Shown here: one piece after another, positions 47,761 through 59,385 of the stretch
Layout: each line of letters starts with the position of its first letter
How positions within the stretch are numbered: the first letter of the stretch is position 1
NCBI GenBank assembly: GCA_949361645.1
Contig: OX442432.1
Span: 62,001-126,000, forward strand
Source of the DNA: Spongilla lacustris
Taxonomy: Eukaryota > Porifera > Demospongiae > Spongillida > Spongillidae
Reading direction: 5' to 3'
Length of the DNA stretch: 64,000 nt
Notes under the pieces: generated by a model
Database searches by the model: none
What the model saw: the letters and a program-made list of their open reading frames with translations, nothing else
What the model was told of the DNA's origin: nothing
Program-made: the position numbers and the translations under genes

Positions 47761-49291
47761 TTAATCTTTTTCTAAATCAATGACCGCTCTCTTTCTTAAT
47801 TCAGCATTATGAAGCCGCATGAGTGTCAGTGCTTCATAATCCATGTCCTGTGATGTTTCGCGTGGAGGTGTGGCAGATGGGGGTGGGGGCTCGCCCTCCC
47901 ACTCAATCACCAGAGGATTACTGTCCTCCCCCACTGCATCTCGTTTGGCACACATCTTTCAACAAAGCACACAGCTCTAATAGACATGACAGGTTTATGG
48001 GCATGTCAACTCACAGCATCTTGGTGGTTGGTAAATGCGACCAGCGCTTTGCCCCTCCTCTTGCGTGACATCACAACACGTGCAGATCCAAACTACAGGC
48101 AACCAATAAAGCACACAGGATAAGAAGACGATTCTAAAAGCACCCAAATCAGTTCCCTTGGTGCCAACCTAAAGTCATTATGAAAACACTTAGTGCATAC
48201 AATGTCCCACATTGGGTGACTAAAGTGGTCACAACACATACATTTAGGTAGTAGACGTGGTACAACACTGCTATCATAAATGACTAACCAAGAGCTCAAT
48301 AAATGTTCACGTACTTGATTTCATTGACATACCTTAGAAAATATTGACTCTAAAAGTTCCTGCGTGTAGCCTCCATTTGTGGGGTCATTCTTTTTACTTC
48401 TCCAAGAGACCTATATAGCAAGGTTTTATAACACAAGTAATCATGCTGTGCAATATGAATACTTTCATAACTGAAGTGGGCAGGGAGCCATCTTCATCAA
48501 CAGTCACCTGCGAAACTGCAAAACATAATATGCAACAAACATCAAACCCTACTTAACACATCGTACACACCACTCTTATGCTTCATCTCCTGTCTAAGCT
48601 GTTCTTCTTGTTCCTTCATACGCCGGTACCCTTCTTCTCTTAAACGTTCAATCTAATATTCCATTGGATCACTTGACAACCACACTAACAAGTACAAATA
48701 CTTTTTTTTTTAAAGACCTAAACTACCCTCGCTCCTAAATAATGCACATCTGTTGTGTAGTACCTTTATAATTTACTCTTCCCGCCCTGCTCACTTCTTT
48801 CTGCATTTGTTGCAAGGCTTCTCTCTCTCCAGCAACATTTCCCGCTGCCAGACCTTCTTTCACCTCCAAAGCTAACAGAAAACCAAAGTGATACATGCTC
48901 TAAGGAAACTTTTACGTACAATACGCTCACATTCCTTAAGCTTCTTTCTCTTAGAATTTAACTCGTCGTGCCGCCGTTTGGCCGCTTGCTTAGCTGCCAA
49001 CCACTTGTCATAAGCAGACTTTGCAGCAGGGTCGCAAAGGATATGGTAGGCTTTGGAAAGCTTTTGGAATAGTTCGGATGCATCGGGATCATCCGGATTT
49101 TTATCGGGGTGGCATTGCAACGCTTTTTTCCGATATCCCCGAGTTATCTGAACACATGCATCAGGATAAAATTGCAGCTCTATTAACTAACACCATACCT
49201 CCTTCTCCGTACTCTCAGGATTAATCCCCAAAAATTCGTACAAGTCGTCCACCCCCACCTCATTCCTCAAACAATCCAGCTTCGCCGCCAT
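47761..49291 (-). CDS. DNAJC17: DnaJ homolog subfamily C member 17
   Basis: Eight exons: 49291-49199, 49147-48931, 48871-48795, 48652-48571, 48515-48463, 48410-48333, 48092-48015 and 47955-47761; 290 residues (human about 304). The J domain is split between exons 1 and 2 and keeps the HPD motif ([17 protein letters not shown]). A charged coiled-coil follows ([17 protein letters not shown]). Next is a degenerate RRM ([15 protein letters not shown]... [13 protein letters not shown]), and the C-terminus is [24 protein letters not shown]17 is a nuclear, splicing-associated J protein. The last exon uses an acceptor 60 bp behind the previous donor; an earlier AG would put a stop in frame. The gene is divergent from LSM1 with 50 bp between starts. 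Confidence 0.93.
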
Positions 49292-49341
49292 GAAGCGCTG
49301 TATTTGGAGTTTGACTGTTGGTGTGGTCTAACAAGAGTAAC
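49292..49341. promoter_or_regulatory. 50-bp divergent promoter DNAJC17 / LSM1
   Basis: The two start codons are 50 bp apart on opposite strands, so transcription starts probably overlap or use one nucleosome-free core. No TATA box is seen. The assignment is from geometry only. Confidence 0.6.
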
Positions 49342-49916
49342 ATGGCCTTGGAGGAGGGCAAGACGTATCTCCCCGGAACAGCCAGCTTGCTGCAAGAAAT
49401 CGATAGTGCGTATACGTATAAACGCAGCCCATACCCATATTTGCTACCTTTTAGAAAGGCTACTTGTAGTCCTAAGAGACGGGAGAACTCTGATCGGATT
49501 TTTGAGAAGCGTTGATCAGTTTGGTAAGTCACCAGATCAAAGAGCATGGTGACTTTGCTGTATATGTACAGCAAACCTTCTACTGCAAGGAACTGTTGAA
49601 CGCATTTACGTTGGCAAGCAATACGGGGACATTGACCGCGGCGTGTATCTTGTACGAGGAGAGAACGTGGCGCTCTATGGCGAATTGGTGTGCACGCAAA
49701 CTATGCACTATGTTCACTTATAGGTATATCTAATGCCTTCTGTAGGATGCCGACTTAGAAGCCAAGAAGCTGTTAACGCAAGTATCAGTGGAGGACATTC
49801 TCGAAGCACAAAGGGTACAGCAAGCCAAGGCAGATGCAGAAAAGAAAAAGAGAGACCGATTGTTGAGTAAAAAGGGTTTGAGGCAGACCGATAATGCTGA
49901 TGATTTCTATCTATAA
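49342..49916 (+). CDS. LSM1: U6 snRNA-associated Sm-like protein LSm1
   Basis: Exons 49342-49405, 49455-49523, 49572-49687 and 49746-49916; 139 residues (human 133). The Sm1 motif reads LVVLRDGRTLIGFLRSVDQF. Sm2 reads YGDIDRGVYLVRGENVALYG. The charged C-terminal helix (SVEDILEAQRVQQAKADAE) is specific to LSm1 and helps control RNA binding of the cytoplasmic LSm1-7 ring, which with Pat1 activates decapping of deadenylated mRNA. The N-terminus is a few residues longer than in human (MALEEGKTYLPGTASL). Introns are 48-58 nt. Confidence 0.96.
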
Positions 49917-50296
49917 CCGCTTCACTGCTATGCTACAGTTTGGTGTGTGTCTTGATGAAGTGAGGCCACTACCTCACTGCATGTTTTACATGTCTGAACT
50001 GCATGGGAGAGCCAATTGTAATTCTAGGCTGTGAAGTAAGGAAGCTTTCTTTTTGCTTGGTGCCTCCATGTGACCAGAGAGACCGTGTAACACCATCATC
50101 CCTGGCACAGTCCTCATTGCAAGATGGGGATGTATCCTGGTTAGAAACAGTAGTTAGCCCACACACTATATACATCCAAATGGCTGATACCTTGAAATCC
50201 AGTGTTAGGTCAGAACAGCTGATGGTAAGGCTGTCAGTAGGAGAATGGGGGTCTTCACCATTTGAATCCACAGTGCCAAAGGAGAAATTAAGTACA

Positions 50297-51593
50297 TTAT
50301 GACTGAGTGTTCTTCTCTGTGAAGGACGAATATCTGCACCAATTGCTGTCTGTGATGGATGCCTGGAAGACACTGTGATGTTGAAAATGCACTAATGTTA
50401 TGTTAACAGGAACAAACCTGAACAGATCTCCAACAACACGTTGAGGCCCACTATATCTTCTTCGTGAAGACCTGGCAGAACGCCTTGTGCCACTTCTGCC
50501 CATCAAGCAACTCATCTGACATGATCGAATTGACTTATTCAGAAGCAACATTTGTGTCCTGAGTAGCTGCAGTGCAGAGTCAAGTGGCTTCCAGTCTGCA
50601 TGTTCCTTTGGTGTGTGCTTCAAGATCTCCTGTGTGCAATCATTACATTGTACCGCTGCAGCTACAATACACATCTGTGTGTTACCTTCAGCAGCAGCTC
50701 ATAGCGAGGCAGGCGTTGGACTGGAGTCAACAAAAATGATGATAAACTAAGACCTTGACAGTGAGGCTGCTGCTGGCAAAGCTGAAGTGCTTCACAAAAT
50801 GCGAGTGATTTCTCGTATTTGACTAGTGTCTCCATTACTGTAGCGAAGTCATTAAAATATGTACAGTAGATGCTTAGTAGATCTGACTGATGGAGTGGGG
50901 GGGGGGGGGTAGATATTGTTTCAGCACACACATATCACGCACACACATACCACGCACAGGGCTATGCACTGTACTTACATCTGATCTACTACATAGTTTA
51001 CAAAAAATCTCCCCAATCATCCCTGCGGGTGAAGTAGCTTGCTCCCTCAGCTCAGCTAGCAAACCTGTGTGTCTCTGCAAGAGAACCTCCAGTTCAAAGG
51101 GTACCAAACGACGAAGCTCCTCGTACGACATTGCGTGTGCCAGAGCTGGTAGGAAGGTAGTTAGGATGGTGTCTAGATTGCACACGTAAGTCTTTTCGCT
51201 TTCATAAAGCTCGTATAGCACCTTGTAGCGATAGTCTAGAGTTGATAGACAGGGCACAAACGATACAGCACGGCGGACGGCGCATGCGTGTGACTTTCAA
51301 CTCACTATTTACGTTCAAGATATCCGACTGGGAAGGCGAAATGTCAGGGGGTATCGAAGTGCCACCGGATTCTGAACTTAAAATGCTGAAGAAATGCCTT
51401 ATTTCTCTTCCATGAACAGTAGGCGACGCGGCAAGCTCTGGAATCTAACAGTTGATTGGACTGTATTACAGTACTAAAACAGCTTTTCACTTACAATCCA
51501 TATTTCAGAAGCCACACAGCTTTTGCTATCTAAAACTAAGTTTGGAAGCGACGTTGAGTGGTGTAGGCCTACTACACGTACCGATGATTCCAT
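50297..51593 (-). CDS. DH-domain Rho guanine nucleotide exchange factor without visible PH domain
   Basis: Exons 51593-51495, 51444-51306, 51235-50979, 50886-50686, 50629-50418 and 50372-50297; 327 residues in phase. Serine-rich N-terminus of about 80 residues. The DH domain starts YRYKVLYELYESEKTYV (CR1) and has the CR3 helix SSFLLTPVQRLPRYELLLK, which binds the GTPase. The end is basic and serine-rich (RRSARSSRRRYS). No PH domain follows, though most Dbl-family GEFs have one. A second frame overlapping the last exon stays open to 49969 and could be an alternative C-terminus through another splice choice; it does not look like a PH domain either. The target GTPase is unknown. It is divergent from the RIN gene. 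Confidence 0.82.
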
Positions 51594-51703
51594 ACTCGCG
51601 GACCACAACAAAATAGAGGCCGTACAAATTATGAAATTCGTATAATTTGGTGGCAATTATACATACATAGAGCTTCTCGGGCGAGCGCCAGCAGACCTAC
51701 GAG
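51594..51703. promoter_or_regulatory. 110-bp divergent promoter RhoGEF / RIN
   Basis: This is the start-to-start gap between two genes that both act on small GTPases. No core element was recognised. Co-regulation is inference. Confidence 0.45.
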
Positions 51704-54700
51704 ATGACGGAGACTACATATTTGAAGGTAGGTAGCGTGATAAGCCATGCAGAATAGACCTGACCTCGTGTACAGGTGCTAGAGGCACAAAAGAAGAAAG
51801 TTAAAGACTACGAAGAAGTACATTTTCGGAAAAGCATGTTAGTCCGTATATGTAGTTTCGATCGCCAATAAAGATTGCTTAGCGCTATTTCGTAGAGTTG
51901 CTGATGGGAGCTTTCCAATCACCAATCGCGACTCGCAATGTAGGGGGTGTAAATTAAACTCATCTTGACTTGTATATAACTACCCTACCAGCTTCTACCT
52001 CAGGTAGTATCGTATTAAATCCGAAGAAGTTGACAAGGCAGTCAGTAGCCTTCAGTCGTGACCAAGCTCCACTGTTCTTCAGATGTACGGAAGACTTATG
52101 GTTCCATCCTAACTACTCCAGACTAGAAGGTATACATGGCCCACATTGTGTACCCTAATGGAATTATTACACACCCCCTCCAGCATCAAAGCACCTTCTT
52201 GACCTTCCCACTGGAGTAAGCACATGCTTCCATATCCTGTCACATGCTTCCATACCCTGTCACATGCCTCATATCCTGTCACATGCCTCCATATCCTGTC
52301 ACATGCCTCCATATCCTGTCACATGCCTCCATACCCTGTCACATGCCTCCACATGCAACATGGCAGTGATGTCTTAGTGGCGGGTCCAAGAATTCATGTT
52401 AGGGGTGGAAGCGTGTTTATATGCATGTACAATTTACAGCTGCACCCTTACCCCCCTCCCCCCTCCCCCTAACAGCTGCACCCTTACCCCCCTCCCCCCT
52501 CCCTCCCCCCTAACAGCTGCACCCTTACCCCCCTCCCCCCTCCCCCCTAACATCTGCACCCTTACCCCCCTCCCCCCTCCCCCCTAACATCTGCACCCTT
52601 ACCCCCTCCCCCCTCCTCCCTAACACACAGTTGATAGTTGTTTCTTTACTTTTAGTCATTTGTTGTAAGAAATTCTGAGAAAGCCAGTTATGCCATAACA
52701 GTGCGGCTTGCCACAAATGAGCCACCAGTGAGCCATTTTCTGATCCAGACCAGTCAACAAGGTATATCTGTTTAAGGTTAATTGAAAGTCAGTAATACTG
52801 TCTCCTGCGCTAGGGTTCCTGACTATCCAGGGTTCCAATCTGCCCTTCTTGTCCCTGTATGACCTGCTGTCCTTCTTCTGTTTTAATCAGAGGTAAGTGT
52901 GCATCCATCTTCAAGGTTATCCCTCCCATCATTCGCACCCTATATGATGCACACCTGTCAGTGGAGGAATGCCTTGCCTTCTTAAGCCTCCAGACCCATC
53001 TCAAACAGTAGCATTGGCAGAGCTCAGTGGTACGCTCAACCAATCGTCCTGCTGACATTGTCAATAAGTACTCTCTGTCTGTACATAGATACATCTGATA
53101 GCAATGAAGATGACCCTCCTGAATGTATGTGCTGTACCTGTGCTTTATTACACCCACACCTCTAACCTCCCTCTCCTCCTCTCCTCCTCCCCTCCCTCTC
53201 CTCCTCCCCTCCCTCCCCTCCTCCCCTCCCTCCCCTCCTCCCCTCCTCCCCTCCCTCCCCTCCTCCCTCCCTCCCCTCCCTCCCCTCCCCTCCTCCCCTC
53301 CCTCCCCTCCTCCCTCCCTCCCCTCCTCCCCTCCCTCCCCTCCTCCCCTCCTCTCCTCCCTTCCTCCCTCCCTCCCCTCACTCCCACCTCCTTCCTTTCC
53401 TCTATGGTAGTTCCCTCAGACACCACACTTGACCCTTCAGAACACAGCACTATATCTCCAAGTGCCCCAGATCTTGTAGGGCTTCTCTTGGACCACTGTA
53501 ACAGCAAACCAGAGCCAACTACCCGTGTGGCAGTGAAGCCATTTAACTCACCACCAATGAAACGTAAAGCCCCACCTCCACCAAAACCTCCTCGACATGA
53601 CTTATCGGAGCGAAACTTAACTAATAACCAACGAGCAAATATTAAAACAACAGTACAACGTGTGTCCGGTTTGGTGGAGGTTGATGTAGACGATCTTTTT
53701 GAGGGGACCATGTTGTCATCATCTCAGAATTCTAAAGTTTCTGACCTGATCAGAAAGTTTGACCCAAGTGGTCCGAGCACTACAATTAAGCGAAGAACTA
53801 TCTCACAGAGCAAATTTTCTCCTCCAAGTTCTCCTCCTCCCCCCTCCATCAGCACCAGTGTTATTGCCACTCCTTCCAGCCCTTCCCCTAGTACTATAAA
53901 AACAAGAGTGATCCCTGCTCCTCCTGTCCCACCTCGGCCCATCCTGGGATCACCTCAGGCCCCGCCCACATTACCCCCTCGCACCCCTGCACCACGTGTA
54001 CCCCCTAAGCCTTCAGGTAGTCGACCACCACACCTTGCCCCCCGGAAGTCACTGGTGGGTGGGAAGTGGGTGGAGCCTCAAGAGGACCGGTGTCCGCCCC
54101 TCCCACCTCGACCTGCTGATATGCAGCAAGCCAGGTGTGTAGAAATAGCCATGTCTGAGAGGAATGTGCTGACCTCTGCCCCCCAGGTCCCCCCCACCCC
54201 CCAGGTCCCCCCCATCTTCCTCTGGGGACCCAATGGTAAGTGGAAATGAGGATAAGGGCACAGCTGTTGAAGGTGGCACAGTGGAAAATATCTCAGCCAC
54301 AAATCAGATTGTCAAGGAACCATTAGGAAAGGCATCAGGTTGGTGTGTTAGGTGTTAGTGAAGGGCATCATGTTGGTACCATGGTTATGATGTTAATTTG
54401 CTTTTAGCCCTGAAGTCTAAGGCTTCAGCTTGGACCAAAAAGTGTAAGTGTTAGGGTTATGTAAGTGTCTGCTGACCATCATGAAATGGTATGTAGTGCA
54501 TTGGCCAAAAAAACCTCAGAAGAGAATAAAGAAATTCATCCTTGAGTAAGGGCTGCATGCAATACATGTATGGTGATGATGGGTTGCCCTTTGGATCAAT
54601 AGTCTGGCCAGTGACCAAAGTGAGGATTTTGGTATTAGGGTGTGTCAGCAAATTGCTGAGATACAAAGAATGATGGCTCAAGTTGAGACCAACCCTAGTC

Positions 54701-56043
54701 CTCTGCCCCAGGCCCATCAGCAGGTGTTCAGTGATGTATGTACACACATATATTGCGCCTGCTATTTTAATAGTCATTACTTCTAGATTCGCAAATTTAT
54801 GAATGAGATGAGGGACATTCTTCTGAATGATTACAGTGATGCTCTGACTCAGTGTGGCATGGACCAGTGCACAAACTTTGAACATGTCATGGAGACGGCA
54901 TTGCAGCACTGCATAGTGAAGCCACTATCTCCTGGACTTTACAAGCTGCTCGAGATGCACTTTGATTGTAGCAAATCTTCTGCTAACCTTCAGAAGGGAA
55001 TGGAAGCCAGTCACTTAAAGAGTACGGAACAGATGGGGATCAGGGTATGTGGGCTTCAATTAGAACCTTCAGATGATAATCCATTATTTGGTTCAGAAAC
55101 ACTTGGTTGTTCCTAGCAACAAGGTGGTAGGTGAGATAGGACTTCTATTTTCTCGAATGAGCAAGACGTACTGTGCTATAAGCAAGCTGGAGTATCTACT
55201 GGAGGCAGTCAGGCTAATATATGAACATGTGTGTCTGCCCCTGTGCCTGGGTGTAAGCAGTCAGATATGATTGGGTGTCCTTACCTGTAGGTTCGTGACA
55301 GCAGACATCCTAAAAAGCCAGTAACTGACCTTGGAGCTGATGGTATGCTAGAGGTGTTTAGGTGCACATGTAGTGGCTGGTGGATGTGATCATTTGTTCC
55401 TATCTGTACAGATTTTTTGCCCATATTTGTATGGGTTCTAGCACAGTGCCAGTACACCAGAGCGGAGATGGAAGCTGAGTACATGTGGGGACTGGCCCAC
55501 CCCTCTCTCTTTAAGGGGGAGGGGGGCTACTATCTTACCACGCTGACTAGTGCTATCAACGTGTTGAAGGCCGACAGTTCAGAAGATCAGAATGATCTAC
55601 CAACAGAGCTGAAAGTATACTTCGAGGACCAAAATACAGGCCAGGTATACAGCTGTTGGATAGAATAATTACTACACATCTGCATCACGCAGCTATCATC
55701 TGCCTTCTACCTTCAAGTGGTGCCTCTCATGACAGCTGCTGAAATATGTAAGTTCAACTATGGGATGTCTTAGCATTTACTTTAGGATCTGTATAGGTGA
55801 GGTGATAGCAGATAAGCACAGGATCAGTAACCCTCAGAGCTATGCATTATTTACAGTTATCAATGGTCAAGGTACTAGTAGAAAGAGTTCATACTTTTAT
55901 GTAAGCTTTGTGTACAATCTCTCTCTTTAGCTAAAAGGGTTGAAGGCACTGAGCGCCCCCAGGAGATCAAGATGAAATGGCTTCAAGACCAAAATTTCAA
56001 CAAGACACAATCCAGATTTGCTTATAAGCGTATTGTTACCTAG
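51704..56043 (+). CDS. RIN-type Ras/Rab interactor (SH2, proline-rich, VPS9, RA-like)
   Basis: Supported exons: 51704-51727, 51776-51837, 51896-51939, 51992-52129, 52184-52215, 52656-52761, 52814-52892, 53411-54235, 54603-54735, 54787-55044, 55097-55228, 55291-55342, 55412-55644, 55693-55747, 55797-55871 and 55931-56043. The SH2-like part reads LWFHPNYSRLEASKHLL, GSFVVRNSEKASYAITVRLA. The long central exon has SH3-type ligands (PPPPKPPRHD, PPVPPRP, PPLPPRP). The VPS9 Rab5-GEF domain has GADDFLPIFVWVLAQCQ and HPSLFKGEGGYYLTTL. A Ras-association-like end has EICEVIADKHRISNPQSYALF and AYKRIV. This order is that of RIN1-3, which couple Ras to Rab5 activation in endocytosis. Reading phase between 52890 and 53130 was not resolved (see findings); extra small exons at 54236-54600 are possible. 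Confidence 0.88.
52225..52625. repeat. Two minisatellites in a RIN intron
   Basis: At 52225-52355 a unit of about 17 bp built on CACATGCCTCCATATCCTGT occurs seven or so times. At 52436-52620 a C-rich unit of about 40 bp with CTAACA, CTGCACCCTTACC and CCCCTCCCCC occurs five times. The intron joins the two halves of the SH2-coding part. Confidence 0.85.
53158..53402. repeat. CT-rich simple repeat in a RIN intron
   Basis: CTCC/CCCT tract of about 240 bp directly before the long proline-rich exon. A continuous frame of Ser/Pro/Leu runs through it, but the tract has the look of an extended polypyrimidine stretch and the acceptor at 53410 follows it. Confidence 0.8.
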
Positions 56044-56106
56044 CAACAAATGTATTATTTTTAATAATGTCTTATAGTATTCTATTTAATACTGCCTGGA
56101 AGTCAC

Positions 56107-56690
56107 ATGGAGGAAGTTCGCACGAGAGTTGTGCTAGAAGAATATTCTGTGACAAACGTTAGTTGAGACACGCGACTACCAGAGGATAGTTACTGACCAT
56201 CCACTGGTTGTAGGCACGCAGTACTGATTTCCCCGGAAACTACCCCGGTTACGATGACTCGTGGAATTACAAGCACTTCGAAAAGGTGCATTTTCAGCTC
56301 GTGCATATACACTATTGACATTCATCAAAACCATATATTCTAAGCGGTTTTCAATCTCTGTTGTACAACTCAACATTGAAGAGATGGTGATGGTATTCGA
56401 CATGGTTGGTGTTGATGCAGCTATTGCAAACTCCATCCGTAGAGTATTGATAGCAGAGGTACACGAAATGAACAGTAGTTTACTGACATTACTGGTCATT
56501 GCCTTCTTAAGGTTCCCACGATGGCAATAGAAAAGGTATATATACATTGCAACACATCCATAATTCAAGATGAAGTGCTGGCGCATCGACTTGGTCTCAT
56601 TCCAATCAACGCAGATCCTAGAAAATTTAAAATGCTTTCTCCAAGTAAGTATTTAACTGCTTTGATTACATGTAAACATGCGTGTATATA

Positions 56691-56722
<32 letters not shown>

Positions 56723-57754
56723 AAAGTGCAGATGGGAGAGAATTGGCCAGAAACGCCTTCAGCTGAACACATGATAGAATTTACTCTGAAAGTCAAGTGT
56801 ACACATAACACACGTGCTTCAAAAGGAAGCCATGACCCGGAGCAGCTTTATTTGAATTCACAAGGTGAGCATGCATTCAGAATACGATCACTTTAATTAT
56901 CAGTGTGCAGTAACCACCAACGCATTCAAGTGGGCACCTATTGGAAACCAGGCACAGAAGGTTTGTATTGGTGATGGTGAGAATGTGCCTTTAATTTGTA
57001 TCCAGTTTTCTGAGCTTAGGCCAGTCCATGATGACCTTGTTATTGCCAAGCTGAGGCCTGGCCAGGAGCTGAACTTAAGGATGGTGTGTGTGAAGGGTAT
57101 TGGGAAGGACCATGCTAAGTTCTCACCAGTGGCTACTGCATCCTATCGACTTCTGCCCGAAATAACACTAACCAAACCAGTCACTGGAGACAAAGCAGAT
57201 CGGCTGGCCAAATGCTTTTCTGAAGGAGTGATACGAGTGGTTGAAGAGAATGGTAAGCTATTTAGGCCACCTTACTCCTCCTAACACCCCCTCACCCTCC
57301 TTTGTAGGTTTACGCAAGGCAGAAGTGGCTGATGCCAGGAGGGATACTTGTAGCAGAGAGGTGTTTAGACACGAGGCAAGCAAAGTGTATTGAGATGCAT
57401 ACATACATCTTAGGAATGCCCTCCATTTGTGCAGGACTTGAAAGACTGTGTGAAGCTTGCAAGAATTAGAGACCATTTCATATGTGAGTTTATGCTGTTT
57501 GAACTTAGCTTACAAAAAAAGATACTGTGTGTGGGATGTGGGGATCCCTATGCCATCCCTTCACTATGTGGTGGACCACAAAGAAGGGTCAGATGTCTTT
57601 GATTATGCGTGTTTTATGTTTGTATTTGTGCTGCTTAGTTTCAGTGGAATCAACAGGTGCCCTGGTCCCTGATGTGTTGGTGGTGGAAGCCATCAAAATA
57701 ATGATGAACAAGTGCACACATTTCATGAAAGAGTTGGACAACTTGGCAACTTAG
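56107..57754 (+). CDS. POLR1C: DNA-directed RNA polymerases I and III subunit RPAC1
   Basis: Ten exons: 56107-56157, 56214-56285, 56345-56458, 56512-56644, 56727-56864, 56911-56960, 57006-57252, 57308-57375, 57435-57483 and 57639-57754; 345 residues, the same size as human (346). The alpha-like subunit fold is marked by [72 protein letters not shown] and [15 protein letters not shown]. It forms the RPAC1/RPAC2 assembly platform of Pol I and Pol III. Intron 8 has a GC donor. Intron 6 is 45 nt, a multiple of three and free of stops. The first exon is short (17 codons) and its ATG fits the conserved N-terminus. The gene starts 63 bp behind the RIN stop on the same strand. Confidence 0.97.
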
Positions 57755-57803
57755 CTTAATAATTGTAATAATGTGTCTGTACCAATAATTGTATGATGTG
57801 TGG

Positions 57804-59326
57804 TCACTGATGACAGTGAGATGGTGGCACCCCCGCACCATTGTCCAGACGCTGTCTTTTTCGAGCCTTTAATCCCTCAAAGAAGTCACTCACATCTCTT
57901 TCAGTTACCACCTAAGATAATGTAGTCTGTTATCAAAAAGCACACGTCAAATCCTTCATCACCTTGCCAGTATTTGAAAATCCTTTCAAAAACTCTACCA
58001 AATCTTCCTTCATGGTAGCATACCCTGTTACCAAATACATTACCACCTTAAAGGAGGACACACCGTTCTTACCATGAAGCATTTCCACCTGCTGAGTATG
58101 ATCAAATGAGCTCATCATGGCTTCCATCCCAGCATCGTGTGTATCTGGGGGAGGGCCTCTGGCTATTCCCCGCCTCTCATATGCTAATAAGGAGTCCTCT
58201 TCATCCAATAAGAAATCAGCTTCACGACATCTCTCCTGTAGGCAGCAAGAGGTTATTGTATGAACATATCACTGTGCATGTTGGGACCTACCAAACATGA
58301 CTGACACCTACAAATCCTTTTTCTCCAGCCCTCACTGAAGTATAACGTCTTCAACACAGGCCTTTGTGAAGCTCCTTGAACAGTTTTCCACCTTGCAAAA
58401 AGGCACTTCTCTTCCTCGTCTTTACCAGTCTCCTTACCCTCACTCATCACCTCCACACAAATGTCTTCCTTTTCTGGGGCCACTGCTGAGGGCCTTGTGT
58501 GTATGGCGTATGGCTCCAGGAATGGCAAGCGGCTTGCACAAGAATCACACACCATCTCATCATACAAGTCATCATCAGGAGGAGGACAGCCAAGGTGCTG
58601 TGGAGAAATATTTAATTTAACCCCTGGTACTATCCCACAACTAACCCTGGAATGGAACCAATCTTCACAGACACTACACTGGGACATGTCATCTTCCACC
58701 TGAATATGTGTCATTAAATATTAGTTTGACATAATACTAGTACAGACAGCAAACCTCATCTTCTGGATCAGGGTAGGGTCTGTTGCATGAACAGTACAGT
58801 CCTCTGTAATTATGGCCATATTTATTGCCCCCATTCTCTTTGTCCTTTACCTGCAACAAAGGCATGTGAAGTCAGACAGGTGTACGCGTGCGTTGCACGC
58901 TCACGGGCTGAAGTTTGCACTGAAAATCAGAAGGGAACTTCTGATTCCCACAGTCGCAACGAAATCTCCTGAAATTTAATAGCGCTAGCGTGGGGATGGG
59001 GGGGGGGGGGGGGGGGGGGGGGGGGTATTTACCTTTTTGTATAGAGCTCGTACAGAAGATGGCCGTCATGGCAGTGTAGACTGCAGGCTAAACATATTCC
59101 TGCCAGTTGCTGGCCAGTACATGTGGCGCATGCATACAGTGCTTGCCTCCCAATATAGCCCTGCAATATTCACAGACTTGCAGCAGTGTATTCAGAACAC
59201 GTTGTATGCGGTTACCTGCGGGTATGTGCAACACGAATCGTCGGAATCCCCCAACACTGCATTCGCAATTTTCTCTAACTCTCTACTTTCCTCTAAGACT
59301 TCCTGAAGCGATACACTATCAGACAT
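57804..59326 (-). CDS. UBR7: UBR-box and PHD-finger E3 ligase-like protein UBR7
   Basis: Nine exons: 59326-59216, 59160-59033, 58968-58905, 58850-58755, 58699-58646, 58597-58292, 58235-58073, 58024-57963 and 57911-57804; 363 residues (human 425). The UBR zinc box runs from CCTYPQGYIGRQALYACATC through CLACSLHCHDGH to RFRCDCGN. The PHD-like finger reads LYCSCNRPYPDPEDE, QCSVCEDWFHSR, MVCDSC. A C-terminal WRKRICRCQSC, SSFDHTQQVEMLHG and FFEGLKARKRQRLD match UBR7. Human UBR7 is reported to act on histone H2B. Intron 2 carries a G homopolymer (about 58998-59025) directly next to the donor. The tail meets POLR1C tail to tail with 49 bp between stop codons. Confidence 0.96.
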
Positions 59327-59385
59327 TATATTTGCAGTCAAACTTTAAGTGCGCATCAATTTGAGTGAGAATATTCTGTCGTGTA
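59327..59385. promoter_or_regulatory. 59-bp divergent promoter UBR7 / CCNK
   Basis: The start codons of two conserved genes lie 59 bp apart on opposite strands. No TATA box. The region is too short for separate promoters. Inferred from position. Confidence 0.6.

Noticed and set aside
53104..53410. Ser/Pro/Leu-rich coding exon over the CT tract in the RIN gene
   Set aside because: The frame is open only because the pyrimidine tract lacks stops. A good acceptor follows at 53410 and the phase fits when it is removed.
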